From positions 62,001 through 126,000 of the forward strand of contig NZ_RQFY01000001.1 in the NCBI RefSeq assembly GCF_004769555.1: a stretch of 64,000 nucleotides of DNA, written 5' to 3'. Positions 18,650-27,490 of this stretch are shown piece after piece. Under the pieces are notes generated by a model. The model was not told the origin of the DNA and searched no databases. It saw nothing but the letters and a program-made list of their open reading frames with translations. The position numbers and the translations under genes are program-made. Positions within the stretch are counted from its first letter, which is position 1; the number at the start of each line of letters is the position of its first letter. Source of the stretch: Leptospira koniambonensis (GTDB lineage Bacteria > Spirochaetota > Leptospiria > Leptospirales > Leptospiraceae).

Positions 18650-19371
18650 AGCTTGAAGTCCTCTCCTAGATACATTCTCTTTGCTTCTTTATCGTTTACG
18701 AGTTCTTTAGGTGATCCCGCAATTAAGATCCGACCACTATGCATGATATATGCTCTATCCGTGATCTTTAATGTTTCTCGAACATTATGGTCGGTGATTA
18801 AGATGCCCAGTCCCTTCTTCTTTAAACTATTTATAACAGTTTGAATATCTTTAACAGCTATAGGGTCAACCCCTGCAAAAGGTTCGTCAAGAAGGATAAA
18901 ATCTGGATTTGTCACTAGGGCTCTGGCGATTTCACATCTTCTTCTTTCCCCGCCTGAAAGAGTAAAACCTTTTTGGTTAGCGACTCGCATAATTTGTAAT
19001 TCTAACAGTAGTTCGTCTCTTCTGCGAATGATTTCTGATCTAGGAATGTTCAGAGTTTCTAAGATAGCTTCTAAGTTTTCTGCTACTGTTAATTTTCTAA
19101 AGATAGAAGCTTCTTGCGCAAGATAACCTACTCCAAGTTTTGCTCTAGTATGCATTGGAGCTTCTGTTACATCTTGGTCATCTATGAATACATGCCCTGA
19201 ATCTGGTTTTACGAAACCGACAGACATATAGAAGGAAGTAGTTTTGCCGGCACCGTTCGGACCTAGTAGACCTACTACTTCTCCTTTGCGAACATCGAAA
19301 CTGACTCCATCTACAACCTTACGCTTATTGTATATTTTGATTAAGTTTTGGCACCGGATCCTTTGTCCCAT
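18646..19371 (-). CDS. lptB: LPS transport ATP-binding protein LptB
   Basis: A 241-residue ABC ATPase. Walker A is GPNGAGKTT, the signature is LSGGERRRCEIARAL, Walker B is FILLDEPFAGVDPIAV, and the switch histidine lies in ITDHNVRE. This is the LptB subtype (DEPFAGVDPIAV). It powers LPS extraction from the inner membrane with LptFG, whose genes are not in the window. Located directly after the OstA gene and before rpoN, as in many diderms. Confidence 0.96.
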   Translation of the reverse strand: MGQRIRCQNLIKIYNKRKVVDGVSFDVRKGEVVGLLGPNGAGKTTSFYMSVGFVKPDSGHVFIDDQDVTEAPMHTRAKLGVGYLAQEASIFRKLTVAENLEAILETLNIPRSEIIRRRDELLLELQIMRVANQKGFTLSGGERRRCEIARALVTNPDFILLDEPFAGVDPIAVKDIQTVINSLKKKGLGILITDHNVRETLKITDRAYIMHSGRILIAGSPKELVNDKEAKRMYLGEDFKL

Positions 19372-19380
19372 TCTGTAAGC

Positions 19381-20712
19381 CTAATTTCCTAAATGGACTC
19401 CTTCTGTCAGAATTGATCTTCCTTCTCTTGGATAAAAGACGATTTTTCCTGCTCGAAGGATCTTACCACTTCGATTAATCCTAGGATTTCCTTCTAAAAG
19501 TACAGATTCGTCGTTTTCAAAATAAGTGGCGTACTCACCTTGCGCCTCTGTGGACTTGGATTTGATCCAAATATTTCCTCGGATCACTGTTTCTTTTTGA
19601 TCTAAGAAACGTTCGAATTCTTGAGCAGTGATGGTGCTTGTTACCTGATTAGAATTTTTGTCTAAAAATTCCATTTTACCTTCGTCAGTCAGGTGAAGAT
19701 AATTTTCATTTCTAAAATAATCGAATACGTTACCCGAAAGAATAAGATTATTCTCTCTATCGTGGACTTTGATATTCTTTCTTGCCTTGATGATACGAGA
19801 ATCTTTTCCTACTGATTCAATATTCTCAGAAGTGATCTTCATATCCTTTCTCAGAACTGTTGCATTGCCGCTGATCAAAACTGTGCGATCATTTTCTTCA
19901 TTCGGGCGGCTTTCTATCTTATCCCCTTTTAGGATTGTGAGAACAGTTTGTTTTTTCTCATTTCCTTCCGGATCTTTTTTAGTTTCTTCAGAAGATTGGA
20001 ATAATACTGTGTTTTCTTCTAAAATTATTCTGCTTTCATTTGTGTAGAAGGATAACTTTTTACCGCTTAGGTATCTATTCTTGGAGATTAAGATGGGATC
20101 CGGGTCAGTAGTGATTAGATGTTCTGATTCTTTAAAAACTGCTTCTGCGCAGAAGATAGTAACTTCAGGATGATTTACGATCACTCCACCATGTAGTTTC
20201 GTAATTTTAGTGCTTAATTCTCTATCTATTTGTTTTGCAGAAATGACCGTGGTTTTGCCAGTTTTGTCCCTGAAACTAAGCCTAGGCCTTTCTTTGATAT
20301 AGACCATTTCGGAGTATTTATCATATTCTCCTACTCCCGCTCTCATCACAGTTCCATTTTCCTGGTCTTCTATATGTACTCCGTTCTTTAAAAAAGCCTT
20401 ATATGCTTCTTTTCCAAAAACCTCGATCCTGTTTGCGCCTAATTTTACTTTTTTATGTTGGATCCAGGCTCCACCTTCTAAGCTGAATATGGTAACTTTG
20501 AGTCCTTGGACTTCTCTGTCTTCCTGGGTAAGTGCGTTTGCTCCCCAAAAAGTAGGAAAACTTTCTTTACGTTTTGGATCTACTTCTCCAATTCCTTGGA
20601 AAGTTTTGGGATCTAAAGTCTCCGCAGAAAATAAAAGTGGGGGTCTAGAATGAGATCCCAAATGCCCAGGCAGCAAAAATAATAAAAAGAATAATGCTAG
20701 GATACGTTTCAT
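19381..20712 (-). CDS. OstA/LptA-like LPS transport protein
   Basis: A 443-residue exported protein with a signal peptide in the first 20 residues (KRILALFFLLFLLPG). The rest is beta-rich, with repeated OstA-type strands (GANRIEVFGKEAYK, VIVNHPEVTIFCAEAVF, LILSGNVFDYF). Classical LptA is about 185 residues; this protein is more than twice that, so it may hold two or more OstA units and bridge a longer periplasmic path. It is flanked by lptC and lptB, which supports an Lpt role. Exact assignment as LptA is inferred. Confidence 0.8.
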   Translation of the reverse strand: MKRILALFFLLFLLPGHLGSHSRPPLLFSAETLDPKTFQGIGEVDPKRKESFPTFWGANALTQEDREVQGLKVTIFSLEGGAWIQHKKVKLGANRIEVFGKEAYKAFLKNGVHIEDQENGTVMRAGVGEYDKYSEMVYIKERPRLSFRDKTGKTTVISAKQIDRELSTKITKLHGGVIVNHPEVTIFCAEAVFKESEHLITTDPDPILISKNRYLSGKKLSFYTNESRIILEENTVLFQSSEETKKDPEGNEKKQTVLTILKGDKIESRPNEENDRTVLISGNATVLRKDMKITSENIESVGKDSRIIKARKNIKVHDRENNLILSGNVFDYFRNENYLHLTDEGKMEFLDKNSNQVTSTITAQEFERFLDQKETVIRGNIWIKSKSTEAQGEYATYFENDESVLLEGNPRINRSGKILRAGKIVFYPREGRSILTEGVHLGN

Positions 20713-21335
20713 TTTTCTTTAGGGGAAGAAGAAAGTGGATTTGCTCCACCTTGGGTAATCGCACTTGGTCTTAAAATTGTGAACTTGTTCAGGTCTTTGT
20801 CCGCTCTAAGGCCAACTCCTCTGATATGAGTTCCGTTTGCATCTATCACAACTTCTTCATTCGAGGTTAGTTCTTTAGTTTCGTCATTATAATCCAATGA
20901 TTTTGCTCTAAGTGTTCTATGTTCTTCCGTTTTTAGAAGAATATTTCCTGTGAGCTTCATTAGTTTTTTGACCTGATTGATCTCTCCCTTTTCACCAGTG
21001 AGTCTGGACTTGAACTTTCCATTTTCATATTGGTCAAAATTGATCCCGTACATTACATATCTTTTTTCGTCAGCATAAAGATATGCCTCTTCTGCTTTCA
21101 ATTTCCATAATATAGTTCCATTTCCATCATACTGGTCTTTTGCAAAATTCCTAAAAGAAACAGTGGAACCCTTTTCTTTTTCTTCTTCTACACGAGTGTA
21201 TTTAGCATCCGATTTTCCACCGGAATAGAAAAAAAGAACCAGGAATAAAATTGCTATTCCTACTCCTAGGCCCGGACCGTATTTCCTAGCGGTTTCCGGG
21301 TCTATTTTGAGTAGAGTGAGTATACGGGAATACAA
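20709..21335 (-). CDS. lptC: LPS export protein LptC
   Basis: A 208-residue protein with one N-terminal membrane anchor (VGIAILFLVLFFYSG, about 29-43) and a periplasmic beta-jellyroll of LptC type (WKLKAEEAYLYADEKRYVM, LTGEKGEINQVKKLMKLTGN). LptC passes LPS from LptBFG to LptA. It starts at TTG (21335), 13 bases after kdsA, and overlaps the OstA gene by four bases. The order kdsA-lptC-lptA-lptB is the expected envelope block. Confidence 0.85.
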   Translation of the reverse strand: MYSRILTLLKIDPETARKYGPGLGVGIAILFLVLFFYSGGKSDAKYTRVEEEKEKGSTVSFRNFAKDQYDGNGTILWKLKAEEAYLYADEKRYVMYGINFDQYENGKFKSRLTGEKGEINQVKKLMKLTGNILLKTEEHRTLRAKSLDYNDETKELTSNEEVVIDANGTHIRGVGLRADKDLNKFTILRPSAITQGGANPLSSSPKEK

Positions 21336-21347
21336 GGCTCTTATCGA

Positions 21348-22199
21348 TTAGCGGTTTAGGATTTCCTGTTTTACGTAACGATCTAAACCGACCAATTCCT
21401 TTAATAAGGATTTAATTTCAGAAAGAGGATATTGAGTAGTAGCATCTGAAAGAGCCTTTGCAGGATCAGGGTGCACTTCCATAAAGATACCTTCTATCCC
21501 AAGTGCAACTGCACTTCTTGTCATACTCGGGATATATTCTCTTTGTCCTCCAGTGATATTTCCTGCTGCTCCAGGCAATTGTGCGGAGTGAGTGGCATCG
21601 AAAACCACCGGAATATCATAACTATGTAATATAGGAACAGTTCTTCCGTCGAATACAAGATTTCCATAACCGAATGTGGTACCTCTTTCGGTTACCATAT
21701 ACTTTTCGGAACCTGATTCTTGGATTTTTGTTTTGATATGTCTACAGTCAGAAGGAGCTAAAAATTGTCCTTTTTTGACGTTCACCCATTTTCCTGTTTT
21801 AGCAGATTCTGCGATTAAATCAGTTTGTCTGCTCAAGAAAGCTGGGATTTGGTACATATCGATCACATCTTTAAGAGGACCAACTTGAGAAGTTTCATGA
21901 ATATCGGTTAGAACGGGAACATTAAATTTTTTCTTAATATGTTCTAGATGTTTAATTCCTTCAGAAAGTCCAGGACCTCTATAAGAAGAAACTGAAGAAC
22001 GATTTGCTTTGTCGAAACTACTCTTAAAAACATAAGGGATACCAAGTTCTGTGGTGATCTCTAACATTTCTGCACAGACTTTTTCGAGTAAGTCTCTGTT
22101 TTCCATCACACAAGGACCTGCGATTAGGAAGAATGGATTCTTTCCTCCTATCTTTTTGCCGCTTAAAAAATCCCTTTCTTGGGCAGTTTTATCGCTCAT
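21348..22199 (-). CDS. kdsA: 3-deoxy-D-manno-octulosonate 8-phosphate synthase
   Basis: A 283-residue KDO8P synthase, condensing PEP and arabinose 5-phosphate on the way to Kdo. Motifs include FLIAGPCVMENRDL at the start, the PEP-site KSSFDKANRSS, VLTDIHE and the C-terminal MEVHPDPAKALSDATTQYPL. The stretch DCRHIKTK holds a Cys near the place of the metal ligand found in metal-dependent members, but I cannot assign the metal type by eye. It overlaps pyrG by one base (TAATG), probably ensuring coupled CTP and Kdo supply. Confidence 0.96.
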   Translation of the reverse strand: MSDKTAQERDFLSGKKIGGKNPFFLIAGPCVMENRDLLEKVCAEMLEITTELGIPYVFKSSFDKANRSSVSSYRGPGLSEGIKHLEHIKKKFNVPVLTDIHETSQVGPLKDVIDMYQIPAFLSRQTDLIAESAKTGKWVNVKKGQFLAPSDCRHIKTKIQESGSEKYMVTERGTTFGYGNLVFDGRTVPILHSYDIPVVFDATHSAQLPGAAGNITGGQREYIPSMTRSAVALGIEGIFMEVHPDPAKALSDATTQYPLSEIKSLLKELVGLDRYVKQEILNR

Positions 22200-23815
22200 T
22201 ATGCCTTCCTTGCAAATTTGACCGCAGCACGGATGAATCCGGCAAATAATGGATGCGGTTTTGTAGGTTTTCCAGTGAATTCAGGATGGAACTGAACTCC
22301 TATAAACCAAGGATGTTCTGGAATTTCTACAATTTCAATCAGGTTTTCATCTGGAGAAATACCTGAAAGGATCATTCCTTTCTCTTCAAATCTTTGTTTG
22401 TATTTGTTGGTAAACTCGAATCTATGTCTATGTCTCTCATAGATCAGTTCTTGTTTGTATTCATTGAACGCTAATGTGTTCTTTTTGATCTTACATGGAT
22501 AAGAACCTAAACGCATTGTTCCGCCCATTTGATCTATGTCCATTTGTTCTTCGATAAGAGAGATGACTGGATCTGGAGAATCTGGTCTGAACTCAGTGGA
22601 ATTCGCATCTTTCATTCCCAATACGTTTCTTGCGTATTCGATCACTGCACATTGCATTCCTAAACAGATCCCGAAGAATGGAATTCCTTTGGTTCTTGCG
22701 TATTGGATTGCTGCGATCTTACCTTCTATTCCTCTATCTCCGAATCCACCTGGAACTAAAACTCCATGTGCTGATTTTAAAACATCCTTCACATTTGTTT
22801 TATCCAGTTTTTCAGGATCTACTTTGATAAATTCTACGTTTGCTTCGTTTGCAATTCCACCATGAGATAAACTTTCATAAACGGAACGATATGCATCGTG
22901 AAGAGAAATATACTTTCCGACCACCGCGATCTGAACCGTATGTTTTGCGGATTGGAGACTTTTTATGATCTTCTCCCATTCCGTAAAATTAGATTTCCCT
23001 AATTCTAATCCTAATGTTTTCAGAACCACTTGATCCAATTTTTCTTCTTTGTACATTTTAGGGATTTCATAAATGGAAGTGCTGATATCGGAAGCGGAGA
23101 TCACATTCTCTTCTTTTACGTTACAGAAGGAGGAAATTTTTCCCTTCATTTCTTTTGGCATTGGTTGGTTCACACGGCAGATCAAAATATCAGGTTGGAT
23201 CCCGAGTGCCAAAAGTTCTTTTACAGAGTGTTGGGTAGGTTTTGTTTTTGCTTCACCTGCTACTGTGATGGTAGGAACTAAAGTAACATGGATGAATAAA
23301 ACTTGAGTAGGTCCGTGTTCATATCTCATCTGACGGATTGCTTCTAAGAATGGAATGGATTCAATGTCACCTACTGTTCCACCAATCTCTACGATCACAA
23401 AGTCAGTTGCATTTTCTCTTGCAAGAGTGTAGATCCTATTTCGGATCTCATTGGTGATATGAGGAACGACCTGGACAGTTCTTCCCAGATAATCCCCTTT
23501 TCTTTCTCTTTGGATTACAGTATTATAAATTTGTCCTGTAGATATAGAGTTCTTACGAGTGAACTTGGATTTGGTAAATCTTTCGTAATAACCTAGATCC
23601 AAATCAGTTTCTGCGCCGTCTTCGGTCACATACACTTCACCATGCTGGTACGGACTCATTGTTCCCGGATCAATATTGATATAAGGGTCCATTTTTTGGA
23701 GAGAAACGGAATAACCCCTACTTTCCAAAAGGCATCCAAGGGCTGCAGCGGATACACCCTTTCCAAGGGAGGAACAAACACCTCCGGTCACGAAAATAAA
23801 TTTAGTTTTGGACAA
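22199..23815 (-). CDS. pyrG: CTP synthase
   Basis: A 538-residue CTP synthase. The synthetase domain begins [16 protein letters not shown] and has the expected [16 protein letters not shown]. The C-terminal glutaminase domain has the nucleophile Cys in GICLGMQC and the catalytic His-Pro-Glu in QFHPEF. It starts at TTG (23815) with AGGAG six bases upstream. CTP is the co-substrate for CMP-Kdo, which fits its place before kdsA. An 81-base gap separates it from hldC, the largest gap in this gene run. Confidence 0.97.
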   Translation of the reverse strand: MSKTKFIFVTGGVCSSLGKGVSAAALGCLLESRGYSVSLQKMDPYINIDPGTMSPYQHGEVYVTEDGAETDLDLGYYERFTKSKFTRKNSISTGQIYNTVIQRERKGDYLGRTVQVVPHITNEIRNRIYTLARENATDFVIVEIGGTVGDIESIPFLEAIRQMRYEHGPTQVLFIHVTLVPTITVAGEAKTKPTQHSVKELLALGIQPDILICRVNQPMPKEMKGKISSFCNVKEENVISASDISTSIYEIPKMYKEEKLDQVVLKTLGLELGKSNFTEWEKIIKSLQSAKHTVQIAVVGKYISLHDAYRSVYESLSHGGIANEANVEFIKVDPEKLDKTNVKDVLKSAHGVLVPGGFGDRGIEGKIAAIQYARTKGIPFFGICLGMQCAVIEYARNVLGMKDANSTEFRPDSPDPVISLIEEQMDIDQMGGTMRLGSYPCKIKKNTLAFNEYKQELIYERHRHRFEFTNKYKQRFEEKGMILSGISPDENLIEIVEIPEHPWFIGVQFHPEFTGKPTKPHPLFAGFIRAAVKFARKA

Positions 23816-23896
23816 ACCGATCTCCTACCTGCTGAACAGAGTTTTCTTCAGTCTCGGAAAATCCAACTCGGAATTTCGCAGAATTGAGAAGTAAAT

Positions 23897-24391
23897 CTAG
23901 GGTTTTTGCCGAATACGTCGGATGAGATCAGTGCTGGAAAATCCAGGAACAAAGGGTAGAATTTGTACTTCTCCGCCTAATTTGCGAACAAGTGGAGTCT
24001 CAGGAAGAGCTTCCAGATCATAATCTCCCCCTTTTACGTGAATATGAGGTGCTACCTGGGAAATGAGTTCCAAAGGAGTGTCTTCCGGAAAAACGCTAAT
24101 ATAATCTACGAAGGAAAGGCAGGAAAGAAGAAGTGCTCGATCTTCTTCCGGATTTACAGGACGTTCTGGTCCTTTTAGTCTTTTGACAGAAGAATCAGAA
24201 TTGATCCCGATCCAAAGAACATCTCCCAAATCTCTTGCCTGGGAAAGATAAGTAAGATGTCCTTTATGAACTAGATCAAATACACCATTCGTGAAAACGA
24301 TCTTTTGTTTGGCGCGGACCTTCTCCGAAACATTCTTAACTTCGTGAAAAGGAATAATTTTCTCTATACAAGAAGAGAAAGAAGACTTCAC
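23897..24391 (-). CDS. hldC: D-glycero-beta-D-manno-heptose 1-phosphate adenylyltransferase
   Basis: A 164-residue nucleotidyltransferase equal to the C-terminal half of bifunctional HldE. The cytidylyltransferase-type motif FTNGVFDLVHKGHLTYL and the late signature FSSTDLIRRI are clear. It makes ADP-heptose for LPS inner core. It starts at GTG in a GTGA overlap with hldA, so the two halves of HldE are separate but coupled. Confidence 0.92.
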   Translation of the reverse strand: MKSSFSSCIEKIIPFHEVKNVSEKVRAKQKIVFTNGVFDLVHKGHLTYLSQARDLGDVLWIGINSDSSVKRLKGPERPVNPEEDRALLLSCLSFVDYISVFPEDTPLELISQVAPHIHVKGGDYDLEALPETPLVRKLGGEVQILPFVPGFSSTDLIRRIRQKP

Positions 24392-25398
24392 TGAAAACTT
24401 CCTCTTTTCTCGAGAGCTTCTAAAAGTTCTTCCAAAGAAACAGTTTCGGCACCTAGTTTTCCTACTACCACACCTGCCGCAGCATTGGAAACAATTGCTG
24501 CTTCTAATTCTCCTAAACCAGCCGCGAGGAAAGAAGTATACACTGAGATCACAGTGTCCCCGGCTCCTGTCACATCGAATACTTCTTTGGCTACAGTAGG
24601 AATATGATACGTTTTGGATTCGGAAGAAATATAAAGGCTCATTCCTTTTTCTCCACGAGTGATCATCATAGAAGGAGAATTTAGATTTTCTGCAATCTTC
24701 TTAGCTGCTTCTTCTACCTCTGCATTTGTTTCTAATTTTTTACCAAGAGCCTTTCCGGCTTCATGATGATTGGGAGTCATGACTGTAGCTTTTTCATATT
24801 GGAAAAAATGGGATACTTGCGGATCTACAGTTACGATCTTTTTATGTTGTACTGCGATATCGATTGATTTGCGGATAAGACTTGCAGTCAAAGTTCCTTT
24901 ATCATAATCGGAAAGAACAACTGCATCCGCTTCTTGGATGATCTTAGAAAAACTTTCCAGTAATTGTTTTTCTTCCGAATCGGTTAGAGGAAATGTTTCT
25001 TCTCTATCTATGCGGCAAACTTGTTGGTGGCCTGCGATCACTCTTGTTTTTAGGATCGTTGGAACTTTTTCAGAACGTATAATTGTGTTTTTAGAAGAGC
25101 TTGTATTTTCTGTAGAAAGAAGATCATCCAGAGTTTTGGCAGCAGGATCGTTTCCTGCTCTACCTAAAACAAAAGATTGAACTCCAAGACGGGAAAGATT
25201 TTTTACAACATTCCCTGCACCACCCAAAGTTGTTTTTTCGTTCCGTACCCAGACCACAGGAACAGGAGCTTCCGGAGAAATTCTGTTTACTTCTCCGATC
25301 AGATACTCGTCCAGGATGAGATCTCCGATGACTATAATTTTAGTGGTTTTTAATTTAGAAGCGGCTTCCAAATATCGCTTTTTATCTAAGTAGTACAA
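24388..25398 (-). CDS. hldA: D-glycero-beta-D-manno-heptose-7-phosphate kinase
   Basis: A 336-residue PfkB/ribokinase-family kinase equal to the N-terminal half of HldE. Motifs: VIGDLILDEYLIGEVNRISPEAPVPV cut into the usual PfkB-1 region, GGAGNVVKNL, and the catalytic DVTGAGDTVISVY near the C-terminus. It phosphorylates heptose 7-phosphate at C1. The first possible start is TTG at 25398; no better ATG precedes the conserved core. It is the first gene of the 18-kb minus-strand run, and is divergent from the Lon-domain gene. Confidence 0.92.
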   Translation of the reverse strand: MYYLDKKRYLEAASKLKTTKIIVIGDLILDEYLIGEVNRISPEAPVPVVWVRNEKTTLGGAGNVVKNLSRLGVQSFVLGRAGNDPAAKTLDDLLSTENTSSSKNTIIRSEKVPTILKTRVIAGHQQVCRIDREETFPLTDSEEKQLLESFSKIIQEADAVVLSDYDKGTLTASLIRKSIDIAVQHKKIVTVDPQVSHFFQYEKATVMTPNHHEAGKALGKKLETNAEVEEAAKKIAENLNSPSMMITRGEKGMSLYISSESKTYHIPTVAKEVFDVTGAGDTVISVYTSFLAAGLGELEAAIVSNAAAGVVVGKLGAETVSLEELLEALEKRGSFQ

Positions 25399-25445
25399 TT
25401 TTAAACCGGTCTTACAATTTGATTTGCGTTTTCACTTCAACAGGT

Positions 25446-25459
25446 TAGGATAAATCCTA
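25446..25459. promoter_or_regulatory. 14-bp palindrome covering a ribosome binding site
   Basis: TAGGATAAATCCTA is a perfect 6-bp inverted repeat with a 2-base centre. It lies between the divergent hldA and Lon-domain genes, and its left arm contains the AGGA that serves as ribosome binding site of the GTG at 25461. It could be an operator. Confidence 0.35.
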
Positions 25460-25460
25460 G

Positions 25461-26075
25461 GTGTCAAGAACTACAATTCCGATCTTTCCTCTTCCCGAAG
25501 TCATCTTATTTCCAGGCACATTTCTTCCTCTCCATATTTTCGAGCCTAGATATAGGATGATGTTGGATTATTGTTCCGAGTCCGGAGATGAAATGGCGAT
25601 CGCACCTATCAAAATGGAGCCGGGCAATTTAAAAAGTCCTCAGCCTGAGATCGAAACTATTTTTGGTTGGGGTACAATCGTTCGGAAAGATCCACTTCCT
25701 GACGGACGATCCAATATTCTACTCGAAGGGAAAGGTATCGCAAAATTAGAATCTTACGATACTATGGAACCTTTCCGGATTGGAATTATAGAAAAAATAG
25801 AGCCTGATTCCAAATATATAGAAGATAAAATCTTCGTAGAGATTTTCGATCGGATCTTATATCTCACCAAACGAATTCTACTTTCAGAAGGTGCCAAAGA
25901 AGAATTGATCCTAAGAATGAACGATCTTTGGTCTCATCCATTTCCTGTGGATTTTATTTCTTCTATCCTAAATTTCAATTTTAAGAAGAAGCAGGAAATC
26001 CTCGCAAGCACAGACCAAATCCTGAAAGCCCAGTTACTCGTCGGAATTGTGGAAGAGATGAATCTAGGAGAATAG
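25461..26075 (+). CDS. Stand-alone Lon N-terminal-domain protein
   Basis: A 204-residue protein consisting of a Lon substrate-binding (LAN/PUA-like) domain without the ATPase or protease. The start reads IPIFPLPEVILFPGTFLPLH, then IFEPRYRMMLDYC, and the helical half follows. Proteins of this type are widespread; their function is unclear, perhaps adaptor-like. It begins at GTG (25461) with AGGA upstream. It is convergent with the NlpC/P60 gene, the space between being filled by a long inverted repeat. Confidence 0.88.
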   Translation: MSRTTIPIFPLPEVILFPGTFLPLHIFEPRYRMMLDYCSESGDEMAIAPIKMEPGNLKSPQPEIETIFGWGTIVRKDPLPDGRSNILLEGKGIAKLESYDTMEPFRIGIIEKIEPDSKYIEDKIFVEIFDRILYLTKRILLSEGAKEELILRMNDLWSHPFPVDFISSILNFNFKKKQEILASTDQILKAQLLVGIVEEMNLGE

Positions 26076-26230
26076 TTCACATAGATTTCACTGAGGACAC
26101 GGAGTTTTTTCACGCAAAGGCGCAAAGAAAAAAGATATAGTTTTCGAAATCCCGCAATGCCCTTCTGAACTTCGCGGCTTCGCGTGAGCCCTTTCTTCCC
26201 CTCAGTGTTCTCTGTGAACTCTGTGCGAAA
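26076..26230. repeat. Long imperfect inverted repeat between convergent genes
   Basis: The outer arms 26076-26104 and 26201-26229 are inverted repeats matching at 23 of 29 positions by my count. The inner arms 26111-26127 (CACGCAAAGGCGCAAAG) and 26171-26187 match at 14 of 17. The whole could fold into a hairpin of about 155 bases. Its wording (TTCACAGAGAACACTGAG, CGCAAAGGCGCAAAG, TTCGCGGCTTCGCG) is like an interspersed intergenic repeat I recall from many unrelated bacteria. It begins right at the stop codon of the Lon-domain gene and ends seven bases from the NlpC stop. Confidence 0.75.
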
Positions 26231-26236
26231 TAAAAA

Positions 26237-27490
26237 CTAATTCACAACTTTCTTAAATACTCGCCTGGACATAACAAAACGATCTATCCACCATTTCATT
26301 CTGATCTTATCGATTACGACACCTCGCGTAGAAGAAGCATGAGCAAACTCTTCTCCGCTTAAAACCATTCCTACATGTGTTACTTTAGATTGGTTAGGAG
26401 AAGCAGAGAAGAAGATCAAATCTCCAGATCTCATTTCATTATGAGAAACTCCAGTTCCCATTTTGGTTTGGGCACTGGAAGCACGAGACACCATTTTTTC
26501 TGGAACGCCTATACGACCGTCAGTCAAAACTCTAAAAGTAAATCCTGAACAATCCGTTCCAGTTTTTGCAGCATTCGCCCATTTATAGGGAGTTCCTACC
26601 CATTCTTTTGCAACTTTCTGTAAGATTGGTGCAGATAAAGTTTCCCAACTTTCTTTTGCAGGTTTATCTGGTTCGGTTGGTTCTCCAGGTTCAGGTAAAT
26701 TTGGAACTAAAGGTGGATCAGGAAGAGGTTCAATTCTTGGCCTGTCTCCAATTACAATCCCGCCAACTTCTTCTAGAGAAGTTTCGACTGCGCGGGCAGA
26801 AGCATATTTTTGAGCGGATGTTACCTTCTCTCCTTCATGCAATTTTTTTAAATTAGAAAGAAGAATATAAGAAGCTCCATCCAATTTAGAATCGAGCACA
26901 GATTTAAAGGTACTTTCTGTTTTTGCAAATGGGATACTTCTACCTTTTGATGGGAATTGGTTCAGGATTTTAGAAGCCAATCTGTTTTCAGGAAAATCTA
27001 CAAGTTTACCAGCGATAAGAGTTCTTCCACCTGCGAGTACTGAAAATCCATCCCATTTTTTTTCCATGGCGGCTTCTACAAAACGGTTTCTGACTTCTTC
27101 TCTGATACCTGCCTTTTTGGTTTCTTTAAAATATAAACCTATATAGCTGAAATCTTCTTTTGAAATTTCTCTTTTAGAAACTACAGGGATTGCATCTTCT
27201 GCTTCTTCAAATGTAAGACCTTCTTTGACTGCAAAGTCCAGATTTACTATGAGCTCTGCTGTTTTTTCTGGGCTTACACCTTCTAAAATTGCCCATGGGA
27301 TCACATTTTTAGTGATCTTTAACACTTCTTTACTTCCAGCTCTTTGTCCTAATTTTTGGAATACAGAGTTTTTGATTAGAAGTGTTTGGGATTTGTCCCA
27401 ATCAGATTTAAGCAAGTCCTCGAAAGGATCTGCAAATATAGAAAAGGAGAATAAAAGAAGAAGGCTAGGTACTAAGATCCGAATTTTCAT
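26237..27490 (-). CDS. Exported NlpC/P60 cell-wall hydrolase
   Basis: A 417-residue exported protein. I start it at the ATG at 27490, which gives a proper signal peptide (KIRILVPSLLLLFSFSIFA) and an ATGA overlap with the transporter stop; an in-frame ATG at 27508 would put charged residues before it. The first 240 residues are helical and unassigned. A Pro-rich linker (PLPDPPLVPNLPEPGEP) follows, then an NlpC/P60 domain with catalytic Cys314 (GTDCSGF), His372 (THVGMVL) and His384 as probable third residue. Such enzymes cut peptidoglycan stem peptides. Confidence 0.9.
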   Translation of the reverse strand: MKIRILVPSLLLLFSFSIFADPFEDLLKSDWDKSQTLLIKNSVFQKLGQRAGSKEVLKITKNVIPWAILEGVSPEKTAELIVNLDFAVKEGLTFEEAEDAIPVVSKREISKEDFSYIGLYFKETKKAGIREEVRNRFVEAAMEKKWDGFSVLAGGRTLIAGKLVDFPENRLASKILNQFPSKGRSIPFAKTESTFKSVLDSKLDGASYILLSNLKKLHEGEKVTSAQKYASARAVETSLEEVGGIVIGDRPRIEPLPDPPLVPNLPEPGEPTEPDKPAKESWETLSAPILQKVAKEWVGTPYKWANAAKTGTDCSGFTFRVLTDGRIGVPEKMVSRASSAQTKMGTGVSHNEMRSGDLIFFSASPNQSKVTHVGMVLSGEEFAHASSTRGVVIDKIRMKWWIDRFVMSRRVFKKVVN

